Source of the DNA: Typhlomys cinereus
Lineage: Eukaryota; Chordata; Mammalia; Rodentia; Platacanthomyidae
Assembly: GCA_023101885.1 (NCBI GenBank)
Contig: JALPQD010000225.1
Span: 2,976,001 to 3,040,000, forward strand
DNA: 64,000 nt
Direction of reading: 5' to 3'
In this document: positions 38,531 through 48,974 of the stretch, one piece after another
How positions within the stretch are numbered: the first letter of the stretch is position 1
Layout: every line of letters starts with the position of its first letter
Made by a program: the position numbers and the translations under genes
Notes under the pieces: generated by a model
Told to the model about the DNA's origin: nothing
Seen by the model: the letters and a program-made list of their open reading frames with translations, nothing else
Databases searched by the model: none

Positions 38531-39724
38531 CGAAACTAAAATAATAGGGAGCCTCACTGAGGGAGAGGTGATGTTTTAGAATATCGCTTGGTTAAGGGTC
38601 ACACATGTCAAAGGTCACTAAACTCAGCATATAAATACTTATACATTATACACATGTCAATTTAAAAAAGGAAGACTGCAAACTGAATGGGAGAACTCTG
38701 TCTGTGGGATGAGAAGCATGAGACACTGTTGTGTTTTATCCAAGTGTAACAAGCACAAAATATTTACAAAAAAAGCTGTGATTCTCCTGAGACTTCTTTC
38801 CCTGCATCATTACTTGTTGCATTTCCACAGCCTCCCAGAAATTCAGTCAACAATTAACTGGACAATAAAGTGACTATGCTCACCAAAATATTGTCCTTTC
38901 AAAAGACATCATTTTCTGCATGGCTCGATTCATCTCTGAGCAGAGGAGTACATGCTTTCGGCAATGTACTCAGTGATTGTCAATGACAGGTGGTATACTA
39001 AAAATAAGGCCAGTCAGACAAATAAGTAGCATGTCTTTAAAGACCATATGCACCAAGAAAATGAGAATCTGGGTGGTTGTATAATGTTCAGTTTAATTAG
39101 TCAACTGTAAAGAGAATTGAGCATTTAAGAAAAAAAATCAAATACCCATAAAACCGCTAAGAACATATAACAGAATTGTATTATATGATGAATATAAGAA
39201 CGTCATAATGAAGTAAATTTGTAAGAGATTTGTAAACTGAATAGTAACCATTGGTGGTAAGTGCTACACCAGCTGCTCTCTCCTAGAGAGGGGAATGGAA
39301 TTTAAGATGGTACTTGTGTACTGTATTTAAATGACTGGACAATATTGAATTGTCATAGACATTTTTAATTCTCCAAAAGCTTGGATAAAGTTCCTAGAAC
39401 TTGTAATATAAACACTTATTCATCGTCTTAGCCGTAGAATAATTTCCAAAGTTGCATGTATAGTTTTGTTTTATGAGTGATAATTTTATCAGACATATGG
39501 AGAAAGACTATTAAGTAATGAATCCTACATAATGTGGGTGAGATGATCCTTTTTGCATAATTGTGGCTTCTCAGCAGTGAGAGTGAGGAAGATGTACCCC
39601 AGGGTCAACAGCTATAGCTCATGCACAGAACTTCCAGGCTGCCCCTTCCACTGCCCACTGCTGTGAATTTTCTCAAGCATGGAAGCCAGTTCCTCACAAG
39701 AGTCTTCTCCATTTGTGCCTGTCA
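38531..39724. other. Intronic sequence, nothing recognised
   Basis: AT-rich, unique-looking intron sequence with no credible frame. Confidence 0.4.
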
Positions 39725-40130
39725 TAGTTAGGCACAGGTGTCAACTTGACTTTGAGAGTTTGAGCTCTGGGCACATTTGTGAGAACTAGTGGTTGAGTTG
39801 GACCCAAAGCAAACCTGCAGGAAGATTGTCTAGTTTATAGGAAAGTCCAAGTCCATGGTGGGTAGGATTAAGCTCTGAAATAAAATACAGAGACCTGGTT
39901 GAGGGAGTTGACATCCTTGTGTACACTTGGCCAGACATGCTGGTCTGACAAGTAAGGATCCTCCCTCTCTCAGCTGTTGTGTAGAGATGATGTGGCTAGT
40001 TCCCACAGCCCTGGTGTTTGTGTGAACTCTCCCATCAAGCTGGACTGAGAACTGTAACCAGATAATCATAAGAGAAAATAAACCCCTTGTTCCCTTAAGC
40101 AGTTTGATGGTCATTTATCAGCAATCATGC
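39725..40130 (+). mobile_element. Medium-reiterated rodent repeat (URR1/RMER-like)
   Basis: Opposite orientation to the copies at 13430-13830 and 53300-53690 and clearly the same family. It starts atagttaggcacaggtgtca, passes through gtccatggtgggtaggatta and cagacatgctggtctgacaa, and ends ataaaccccttgttccctta followed by agcagtttgatggtc. Confidence 0.6.
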
Positions 40131-40489
40131 AGGTGAACTGCAACAATGCCATATGTGCCTTCCTTGGGTGCTGCCTTGCACACTGTATGCATGGTTATTA
40201 GAATCCTTGTTTGCTGCACCTCAGATGTCCACAGCATTCACAGTCATTGTGATAAGCAACAATAATCCCCCACCCCATGCTCCAGAACACATATCCTAAT
40301 GACCCGGTCCTTGGTGGAAAGGGCCAAGATGACTCATTAGTTGAGGTGAGGGAGAGACTTCAGGCAAGAAAATTGAGTATTGCAGGTGAGACAGTGAGAA
40401 CAGGAGGTTAAGGATTCACCAGATAATTCAAAGAAAGAACTGGCAAAATTTGCTAACCAAAGGGATATAGGATTTGAAAGTGAATGGAG

Positions 40490-40990
40490 CATGTTTTAAT
40501 TCTTATCAAAGAGCTATATGTAGTTAAGGAACAGAATCATCACCATGGATAACGATTGATCTTGACTGTCAAGAAGGTATGAAGTTACCTAGGAGACGCA
40601 CCTGTGGGCAAGCTTGTAAGGGCATTCACAAAGAGGATTAACTGGAAAGGGTGTCCCAAATGTGAAGAGACTTGAGAAGCAAGCAGCACTGCCTGCCTGC
40701 CATCGCTTCTTGCTGAATGAGAGTGTCCATCACTTTTGCTGCCAACCTCCCCTGACATCAGACTCAAGTTTCTTAAACCTTCCAGTATGGACTGAATGCT
40801 AACAACTCTTCAAGAATCTTCAGACCTTCAGTGCCAAACTGTAGGTACTGCTGAGGTGTCGACCTCTGGGGGCTGAGCAGCAACAGGGTTATAAACTTCT
40901 CCAGCATGCAAACAGTCATGGTTGGACTATCTGACTGTTACTGCATACGCCAACACAGTGAATACCTTTTATAATATGTAAACTTTCTGC
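40490..40990 (+). mobile_element. Medium-reiterated repeat, related to the copy at 43365
   Basis: Shares themes with 43365-43805: tcttgactgtcaagaaggt, a CT-rich middle, cttcagtgccaaactgtagg, ggctgagcagcaac, ttggactatctgac. Family not established. Confidence 0.35.
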
Positions 40991-41394
40991 TCTTCTACAG
41001 AAACCTGTCTGATAAAATGTGGGATTTACAATGTCTGCAGGCCTGTGGCATGCAGGTGAACACCTGGCTCATGGGAGGTTGCGGTCAGACAGGTACTTAG
41101 GAATAGTATGTGGATGAGGTGCTATACCATAAGGTACTTTGCTGTCTCAGAGTGGTTTGTACACTTGTTCTCCCTCAGCTCTCACACTGCTGAGAACACG
41201 CTGTAAGACACATACGTGAAGATGGAGTAAAGATACCTGGGCACAGAAAAGGCTTCGACAGATGGGAGGGTGGATACATCTACGATTGCTGGCACTGGCA
41301 GAGGTATTGATTCAAAGCAAAGTGGCAAAGGATTCCAAAGGTAAGGTCCTATTTCATGACTAAGTTTTACCCAAATTTATATGAAATGGAAAAT

Positions 41395-41955
41395 CATGTA
41401 GCCACAATCAGTAATGTGCTCAATATGCAAATATGAGGATCTGAGTTCAGATCCTTAGCCAGCACTGGAGAAGCAGAAACAGGAGTGTTCCTAAGGCTAG
41501 TCAGTCTAGGCAAATCAGTAAACACCAGGTACAGTGAGAGACATTATTTCAAAAATGAAGGTAGAAGCGGCTGGAGAGGTGGCTCAGGGTTTAAGCCTCC
41601 GCCTTGCAGGCGGAAGGTCCTGAGTTCGGATCCCAGATCCCATGTATAGACGCCAGGCGGAGGCGGGGGCAACCTGCGCTTCTGGTCCTGGTAGGGCAGA
41701 GCCTGTGAATTCCGGGGCAGAAGGAGATGGAGGCGTCCATGGTGGTTCGCAGGTTCGTCCGTGGTTCTACACATACACAGACACACACACACACAGACAC
41801 ACACACATGCGGGCACATACACATGCACATGCGCACAGTTGAATAAATAATAATAATAATAAAAATTTTTTAAAAAAATGAAGGTAGAAAAAAATTTGAA
41901 GAAGTCACCTGATGTCAACCTCTGGCCTCATACTCATGGACTTCTACACACAAAC
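41395..41955 (+). mobile_element. B4/RSINE1-like composite SINE, split by a younger SINE
   Basis: The left half has a tRNA-like head (gatctgagttcagatcctta) joined to a B1-like part (ggagaagcagaaacaggagt, gtgagagacattatttcaaa). After the inserted SINE it resumes with aagaagtcacctgatgtcaa, cctctggcctcatactcatg and a CA-rich end, the order of rodent B4-type elements. Confidence 0.65.
41567..41873 (+). mobile_element. Young CpG-rich B2-superfamily SINE
   Basis: Complete copy: gcggctggagaggtggctca (A box), cctgagttcggatccc (B box), CpG-rich body (gtatagacgccaggcgg), tggttctacacatacac, CA run, gttgaataaataataataat and an A-rich tail. A perfect 16-bp duplication, aaaaatgaaggtagaa, is at 41551-41566 and 41874-41889. 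Confidence 0.93.
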
Positions 41956-41999
41956 ACACACTAAGAAAAAAGAGAAAGAGAAAGAGATATCAAAAAGCC

Positions 42000-43360
42000 A
42001 AACAGAGCATAAATAATGGAAATACAAGATAAGTAATATCTAAAATTAGGTGAGAGAAGGAAGAGATGAGAAAGGACACAAGGAAAAAATCCAGAAAGTG
42101 AGGTATACAAGGAATAGGGTATGCTGGATGTAGCTGGGCAGTTTGTTATCTTCACTACTTAACTACCTTACTGAAGCATCCCAAACTCTACCATCCAGCA
42201 GTTTCCAGACAATAAACAAACATGCAAAGATACACTACAAGTCAACCAACCCAGGGTTCTCTCCTAGGGCAGTCACTAGCCAGATGATCTTGTATACTGC
42301 CTTGGTGTCTCTTGGTTTCAGGTATTAAGTGGAATGTTAAATCAGGCTGTTAATAGTATCACTTTATTCTCAATAATGAGCTGAGGTAACTACAGTTTTG
42401 GTCCTTCTGTAGTTCTTTCCCATTGACTTCTGTGTCCAATGATCAAAACAAAAACATTCCCTGAGTTTACCCACATTTTCCACTTGTATTTATCTACACT
42501 GTCCTGAATCATTAAACAATGAACAAGCTTGTCTCTGTCTTTCCAAGTACATTATGAGCTATGTCACTACTGTGACCACTGTTTCTAACTTTGATACCCT
42601 TGACACTACCAGCATAATCCACTACGCTCAACACAGCAAATAAAACCTATTCTATTGTTATTACGTATAGATGACAAGTATTTATTAGAATTTTTTTCTC
42701 TCCTTGTGCTATTTCCTGATCGGCACTTGTGGATGTAAAAGCAGCTGTCCAAACTGAATGAACTGAGAAAAGTAGTAAAAAGAAATTGATATTCAGCCTT
42801 AAAACAGAGTGTTGAAGATAAGCTTTCTGCTCCACAGGGCTGGGGAAGAAGGGACCCTGCCTGCAGACCTCTCCGTCACAGTACACTTACCAGCTCCAAG
42901 GCATGCAGACATATGTTTTATTCAACTATGTGTTAGTTTAAAACCGTATCTACAAATCCAATAATCTGAATGGAATAAACTTTTCCCTTGGTTTTCCTGA
43001 CTTTTCCTGGCTCGGTTTTTCTTCTATATCCTGGTGAAGGACTAAGTAAAGCCCTCTTTTGAAATACCTACACTGATTTTCTGTCTCAGATATGAAAGAA
43101 TCCCAAAAGGCAATCGTCTTGTATACTCAGTACACTTGTTGCCAGAGCACCCAAGGAGTGTGACTTCTACAGTTCATCGGTACCCTGTTTCCACACTCCA
43201 TCCTTTTCAGATATTTAAGTAACAACTGCACATTATTCTAATCTGGTCAACTCTCATTCTAAACTATACTCTGCCTATGATTTCACATTTTTAGTTACAG
43301 AAATTTAAAAGTTAGCATTCTTCAGAAGGAAAGTCTTGTTTCACTTTCACAGTAGGTGAC
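42000..43360. other. Intronic sequence, nothing recognised
   Basis: No credible exon or interspersed repeat was recognised. Confidence 0.4.
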
Positions 43361-43364
43361 TGTG

Positions 43365-43805
43365 ATAATCTTGGTTGTCAACTTGACTATATGTGGAGTT
43401 AACTAACAGACTGTCAGACCACCTGGAGAGCTTACATAGATTAAGAAGATATTCAGAGCCCAAAGACCAATCCTAAATTTGGATGCGACCTCCCAACAGC
43501 AGACCTATAAAAGGAATCAGAACTCAAAAGGCCTGGGAGAATCTCATGCCCAGTGCTGCCAAGTTCCCTCTTGCAACCATCAGAACCCAGAATCTTCGGC
43601 CCTCCAATGTGATTGAAGTCCAGAGATATTCCAGGAATCCTCCAGCCTCCAGCAACAGACTAGGACGCTGAGATATTCAGTTTCTGGACTGAGCAGCTAC
43701 TGGCAACCATTGTTGGACTGCCTAGACCTTATCTCATAAGCCAGTCTAATAAATCCCTTTTTATACACTCATTCTATTGGTTCTGTTCCTCTTGGGAACC
43801 CCAGT
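43365..43805 (+). mobile_element. Medium-reiterated repeat, unclassified
   Basis: Begins ctgtgataatcttggttgtc then aacttgac, and ends cagtctaataaatccctttt followed by attggttctgttcctcttgg, gaaccccagtaaatacac. The ends look like old mammalian non-autonomous repeats. Confidence 0.4.
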
Positions 43806-44247
43806 AAATACACTGACCCACAGATTCCAGCAGAAATTTTGTTAATGAATCCTCAGTTCTTTTGGAAACCACACTTGTATCTTTGCTTAGTAACTTATTA
43901 TGAAAACTGTTATAAACTGAAAGGTGGAAATAAACATCATCACCCCATGGAATAAGTGTCTTTACTGTCTTGCCAATTGTTTGCTTACTCACTAATTTTT
44001 AGCATTTTTTCCATTTGCAACAGATCTCCTTATTGGAAAGGGAATTCATGGTGTGCAACTGAGCCTGATAATTTGTCTTCCATTGACTAAATTCATCACT
44101 AGGCTGTATGACTGCTTTGCTGATCTTAGCTGCTCTGGCAATAGCTTCCTTTGGATTTGAAATGAGACAATCACCACACTGCTCGCAGAAAATAGAACAC
44201 ATTTTCCATAGATGATCTTTCTGCAAGTCCTGGTGCAGATGCAAATT
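43776..44247 (-). other. Unidentified gene-like reading frame with one in-frame stop
   Basis: On the minus strand one frame stays open for about 155 codons except for a single TAA at 43999-44001. The first block, starting near 44244, contains DHLWKMCSIFCEQCGDC and KEAIARAAKISKAVIQPSDE. The second contains SKQTIGKTVKTLIPWGDD and RTEDSLTKFLLESVGQ. The composition looks protein-like rather than L1-derived, with a mixed hydrophobic/charged pattern. I do not recognise the family. The last residues of the frame run into the neighbouring repeat at 43805. A donor-like gtgagtaag lies just after the stop. It could be a fragment of a processed pseudogene or an unrecognised exon; a function is not proposed. 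Confidence 0.35.
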
Positions 44248-44249
44248 TT

Positions 44250-44455
44250 AAAAATAATCAGGAGATAATAGGACACATGTATGTGACATGAAAGCACAAA
44301 GGAGTTTTGGGGGTACAGAAGAGGAAAGAGGATATGGGGAAGAGGGAAAAGGAAAAAGAGAATCAACAAAACGTGGTTGAACATTCCATAACAAAACTGT
44401 ATGTGTTAATTTTTAAAAATAATGTAATGAAAATAAAATAATGACATTGAAGGCA
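44250..44455 (+). mobile_element. Possible old L1 3' tail
   Basis: Purine-rich tract (gaggaaagaggatatgggga) followed by aaaactgtatgtgttaattt and an A-rich end, the layout of older L1 3' ends here. Short and diverged. Confidence 0.4.
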
Positions 44456-44929
44456 ATGCTGAAGAACTGTGGGTTTTTCTTTTGAAGAAATTGGAGTAAT
44501 ATTTTTCTTTCTAGGTTCTTTAATAAAGCTGCTTTCTAATTAACAGTTTGTATATTCTGAAAGGAAAAACTTATCAGTATATGTGAGGCCATTCAAAAAG
44601 GGCAGCCATATAAGCTCTGTTCTGAAGTGATGCATTTCTCCAAGATCCACAAATGCTACAGAGGTACCAGTGAAGCTTTTTGGAGGAGACCAGACACATA
44701 TATCTTAACTGCATGACTGACACAAGGAATTAATGGAAAATGCTAATCAACATAAAAATTGATGGTGTCTTAAAATTGCATGCAATGTATTAGGATATGA
44801 ACCCCATGTTTTTGGAATCTTGTAGTCACCAGAATTGTGAACTAGGTAAGACTACTACTATGTTGACATGCACTTGTTGGCACCCACAGCTTTGGGTCAT
44901 TCCTCAGGGGTCATTCCAAAGGTGCTATC

Positions 44930-45162
44930 CATCCTGTTTATTGAGATAGGGTTCTCACCAAGTAGGCTAAGCTGGCTGGCCAGTGAAACACAGAGATCAG
45001 CATTTTTCTTCCTCCCCAGCACTGGAATTATAAACATATGCACCGCATCACTGCACTGAGGAGTTTTAGGTTTCGTTTGTTTTAAGTACTAGAATTTGAA
45101 CTCAAGGCCCTCGTGTTTGCAAGACAACCATTTTAATGACTGAATAACTTCCCAGCCAACTC
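44930..45162 (-). mobile_element. B4-like composite SINE, antisense
   Basis: Plus strand shows a reversed B1-like half (attgagatagggttctcacc, cccagcactggaattataaa) followed by a reversed tRNA-like half (gaatttgaactcaaggccct, cttcccagcca). That is the expected order for an antisense ID-B1 composite. Confidence 0.55.
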
Positions 45163-45508
45163 TCTTTTTTAATCAAATATGGCTCAGTTATTTTAACAAC
45201 AGAAAATCCTCTGCTGTGGTATTCTTGTGGAAAATACTGCTTACCTGTGGGTCCATGGACTCTCGGGAAGCAGATTTTCAAGATCCATTCTTAAAGAAAT
45301 ACCTCATGCATATATAAATAAATGTTTCAAAAACAGCATCCAGTTTTTGAAGCTGTACAGTACATTTAAATAGATTAAATTACTTAATCTGAGCATTCTC
45401 TCAAACTGGTAATATTTCTCCTTCATAAACTCTTCCTGGACTTCACAGATTTCCCTGTTTTCCTGGCTAAATACTGAGAGCCAGTTGTATGAATCTGCAT
45501 TATCTTTC

Positions 45509-45684
45509 TTTTTCTTATTAATACATTTTTTATTATTATTTCAGCTCATACAAACTTAATAGGTACACCAGTTCCCTCCCTCTCTCCTCCTCCCCCCGAA
45601 CCCCCTGCTCCCCCTCCTCTCCCTCTTCCCTCCCCATCCCCCAGTGCCTCCCGCCCCAATTTCCAGAGAGTCCTTTCTTGTGCA
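45509..45684 (-). mobile_element. Short antisense L1 3' tail with target-site duplication
   Basis: Reverse complement of the young L1 end: T-rich start, gctcatacaaacttaatagg, C-rich tract, then ccccaatttccagagagtcc and tttcttgtgca. A perfect 18-bp duplication gaatctgcattatctttc is at 45491-45508 and 45685-45702. Confidence 0.93.
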
Positions 45685-45979
45685 GAATCTGCATTATCTT
45701 TCCAAACCTGTATGATACACAGATGAATGAAAACAAATGACATCCGGGATTTGCTTCAGAGGAGCCTGGGAAATGCAAGGAGAGCAAAGTGGGTGGGACA
45801 GAGACCACAGAAAGTAACTCCAAGTAACAAACTGGAGGAGCTGGGGAATAAATGTAGGGACTATATTATGTTTCTGGGTTTGAGATATGCCACAATATAG
45901 ATTTTTTTTAGCTTAGACATAAATCAAGTATATAAAATGGTTTTTCTCAAGGCATCTTGCTCAAGATAGGAGGATTTCT

Positions 45980-46283
45980 ATAATTTAATGCAGTGGGAAC
46001 TTTAAGGGCTAGGGCTTGACAGGTAAAGGGGAGTGTACCCCTATCAGTGGGTCTGCCCAAGGAAGGGCCACTGGTCCACCATAGAGGCCTGAAATCCCAC
46101 TAGAGAAGACAGACAGAAGGGTGGGAGGGAATAAGATGGAGTGATGAAAGGAGGGGAAGGAAGAAGGGGAGAGAGAAAGGGAGGAAAAAAAGAGAGTGAG
46201 GGAGAAGGGAAGGAAGAGGGCAGGGATAATTACTCAATATGCCTGTAAAACTAGAAAATAAATAAATAAATAAATATAAAAAA
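45980..46283 (+). mobile_element. 5'-truncated older-type L1 3' end
   Basis: Same text as the 3' end of the old L1 near 19830-20110: gggcttgacaggtaaagggg, gtctgcccaaggaagggcc, purine-rich tract, then aaataaataaataaatataa. A 10-bp duplication gaggatttct is at 45970-45979 and 46284-46293. Confidence 0.85.
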
Positions 46284-46421
46284 GAGGATTTCTGGTGCTC
46301 CATTTTAAACTATCTCCTCCCACCCCTATATTTGCCACATGAACCTAATGAAAAATGACCTTTTAATATCCAACAGGAAACTGACTAAGAGAGTAAAGCA
46401 CAGAAGTCAAGTCTACAGTTA

Positions 46422-46423
<2 letters not shown>

Positions 46424-46467
<44 letters not shown>
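46424..46467. repeat. (AT)n microsatellite
   Basis: 22 AT units. Confidence 0.97.
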
Positions 46468-46470
<3 letters not shown>

Positions 46471-46559
46471 GAAAAAAACACACTCTTGCAATTTAGTCTA
46501 GGAAGGTCATATGACACACATGGAATGATGCGCTTTATAGATCCTGCCTGATTTTATGA

Positions 46560-47160
46560 TTGGATGGAAGTCCCTGAGCAGTGAGGAGCGGCAGGGGCCC
46601 AGGGGCCAGAAAGAAGGACACGGAGACAACACTGCCCACCATCACTTCCCCATGTAGTCTGCAGCTCTGCCTGCCCTTCTTCCAGTGAGTCTCAGAAGCA
46701 CATTTAAACTCCTGGTGTGTGGCATGTTAGCTTAATGCCATTTTAGGGCTTGGCCCCTGTCTAAGCATATCATATAACACTTTCAAACACCCCATCCCAT
46801 CCTAGAGAATGGACGAAGTTCCTTAAACTAACAAACTTGGTGGTAGAGACAGTCCTCCAAGATGAAGAAAAGCAGTTAACAAGGGCCCGAGGAGGAGACA
46901 CTTCTGCCCCCAAATATCTGGAGGAGACTCTGAGCACCGCAATCAATCTGGAAGAGACACCAAGTCCAGAAGTTTGGTGAACGAGCAAGTCATGCGGCAG
47001 AAAGCTCCAGGTGCAGGTTTCGTGAATCTCATCCTGCCAGGGTGAGCTGTCTGGTGACGTAGTTGCCTTTGAGTCATCCCTGCCCCTGAAAGTAACCCCA
47101 ATAAACTCTTCGTTTCATCAAATTGGACCTTGGCATAACTGTTAACTTTGGTTTGTCAAA
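46560..47160 (+). mobile_element. Possible LTR-type or other repeat ending in AATAAA
   Basis: Moderate-GC block ending ggtgacgtagttgcctttga, gtaaccccaataaactcttc, gtttcatcaaattggacc. The AATAAA-plus-downstream layout resembles an LTR or repeat 3' end. Family not recognised. Confidence 0.3.
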
Positions 47161-47609
47161 TTCCTATTTGGGGGATAGTCAATTGTGTGACATCTCCTCT
47201 GGAAAAGTGTCAACACGGAAATACCCTAAAAATCTAATGATTATTGGCAAGAAAAAATTCACAAATGGTTTGATTTGAGGAATGGCAACATTATTAGCAC
47301 ACAAACAGTAAGTAGACAGAATACATAAACCACAAGAGAAAAAAGTTAAAGTAAGTGTTATTTTCTTCTCTGAATGAACTCTCATGGCTATCCTCGCTCC
47401 CAAAAAATGCAAGCAGATTGGAAGAATCTAAATGTCAACACTTAGCGCTACTTATCCAGACCATAAGTTCAACATGAAAACTGTCTAAGGGAGCTTCTTG
47501 ACACCACTTGTCTCAAAATATACAATAAATTATGGGCTTATTCTTTGGAAGGTGAGTTACATTGAGTGGAAAGAACACAGAGCTCAGAAATCCTCATGAA
47601 GAGACTTAC

Positions 47610-47823
47610 ATGTGACAGCAAAGCCAGCTCATGATGACATGTAACAGCATTCCTGTTGGCTTCCATAAAATATCTCTGTGTGCGCCTTCGCTCCCGTTCC
47701 AGTTTCTTCTCCAAGGCCAGCTGAGATGTGGATAAACTGTCTAAATACTTCATCATGACATCTGATATCATTGAGCTGACTTCTACAATATCTGGACGGG
47801 CTTCGGCATCAGGAGTGAGGCAC
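47610..47823 (-). CDS. NEK10: NEK10 coding exon (end of kinase domain)
   Basis: Internal exon of NIMA-related kinase 10, a serine/threonine kinase linked to the DNA-damage G2/M response and to motile cilia. On the minus strand a pyrimidine-rich acceptor (ttgtcttctcttag) precedes the exon and a strong donor (gtaagtctc) follows CAT at its end. The exon is 214 nt: one base completing a split codon, then 71 codons with no stop. It begins CLTPDAEARPDIVEV, which contains the conserved Arg near the end of the kinase C-lobe. It continues into a charged, probably coiled-coil stretch (LEKKLERERRRTQRYF) and ends HHELALLSH. The wording closely matches what I know of mammalian NEK10. It ends in phase 0, which fits the next exon at 23939, so the intron between them is about 23.7 kb. 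The preceding kinase exons are not seen in this window. Confidence 0.93.
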
Positions 47824-48309
47824 CTAAGAGAAGACAAGTTGAATGTAAAACTGGTCAGTGTTGGGCAGGGCAGAAATAGCAATTTAAGCTCAACTGTTGG
47901 CCATGGTATCTGCGAAGAAGTGCAGCTGGGAAGAGACAGGCATCAGGCTCAGCTCTGAATCCTTCACTTCTTGGGAGATATCAAGAGCCTGGGGAAAGTG
48001 GCAACGCTAAAGCTTTGCACTTAGACTCCATCCCAGAAGTTCTTCCTAGCTCTAAAGGTAGACACGGGTCCATTTCCTCTGTGGTTGGCTGCTTTCTGAA
48101 ATTACTGTTAGTTCCTGGTCAGGAAAACAAAGAAGGATCCCGTGACTTCGAAAGGAGGGAATTTTCTGGGAAATCAAAACTTTCTGACCATTTATGTTGG
48201 CAATATTAATACAATTGATAGGTGGAAGTCTTACAAAACATAGTCATAAATGCAAAATACAACCTAATAACTTCCAGTTTTGAAATGGTTATCATGTCAA
48301 AAGTGAAAA

Positions 48310-48432
48310 CAAAGGCATCACCATGTATACCTATAATCCCACTATTGAGAGGACAAGGTGGAAGATCTTGGGTTTAAGGCCAGTCTGGGTTGTAGCGAAA
48401 GACCTTTCCTCAAAAGGAAAAAAAAAAAGATC
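48310..48432 (+). mobile_element. B1-like SINE, degenerate
   Basis: gtatacctataatcccacta, caaggtggaagatcttgggt, ggccagtctgggttgtagcg, cctttcctcaaaaggaaaaa: a diverged B1 in sense orientation with an A tail. Confidence 0.65.
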
Positions 48433-48694
48433 AATATTTCAAATTATAGTTTACTTGGCATACAAAGGAACAGTACACATACTGGGAGACTTTGATGTGA
48501 AAATCACTGCATATGTTTAGTTTTCTTTCATCGAATCATGCTGACAAGGATATTGTGCTAATATTTTTGTTTTGTTTCTGATAACAGAATCTTGGGGAAA
48601 ATAAGATGACATTTTGAGACACATAGTTGTGGACAGTCTGCATTGGACTATATCTGAACTAGGTCCTCAATTTTTTTTTAATTTTAAGTAATTT

Positions 48695-48916
48695 TGGACT
48701 GGAGATAGCTCAGGGGATAAAACTCTGCCTCACAAGCAAAAGGTCCTGAGTTCAGATCCCAGATCCCACATAAAAATGCCAGGCTGAAACAATGGTGACC
48801 AGCATTACTGGGCAGAGCCTGAGAAATCCCACAGAGAAGCAAAAAGGAGGTAAAGCAATCCAGGATGATTCCCAAAGTCATCCTTGGTCCTTTACAAGGA
48901 CACATAGTGCCTTCTG

Positions 48917-48959
<43 letters not shown>
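48695..48959 (+). mobile_element. B2-superfamily SINE, older subfamily
   Basis: ggactggagatagctcaggg (A box), cctgagttcagatccc (B box), agatcccacataaaaatgcc, gatgattcccaaagtcatcc, then a CA run. The 11-bp duplication ttaagtaattt is at 48684-48694 and 48960-48970. Confidence 0.88.
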
Positions 48960-48974
48960 TTAAGTAATTTAGTA

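Larger units (their letters stand above)
23940..47609 (-). other. NEK10: NEK10 intron, about 23.7 kb
   Basis: Interval between the phase-0 donor at 47609 and the acceptor at 23940. No additional exon joining these two is needed, because the flanking codons match contiguous NEK10 protein. The interval is dominated by L1 copies, SINEs, an LTR and old medium-reiterated repeats, mostly on the plus strand, which is antisense to the gene. Confidence 0.8.
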
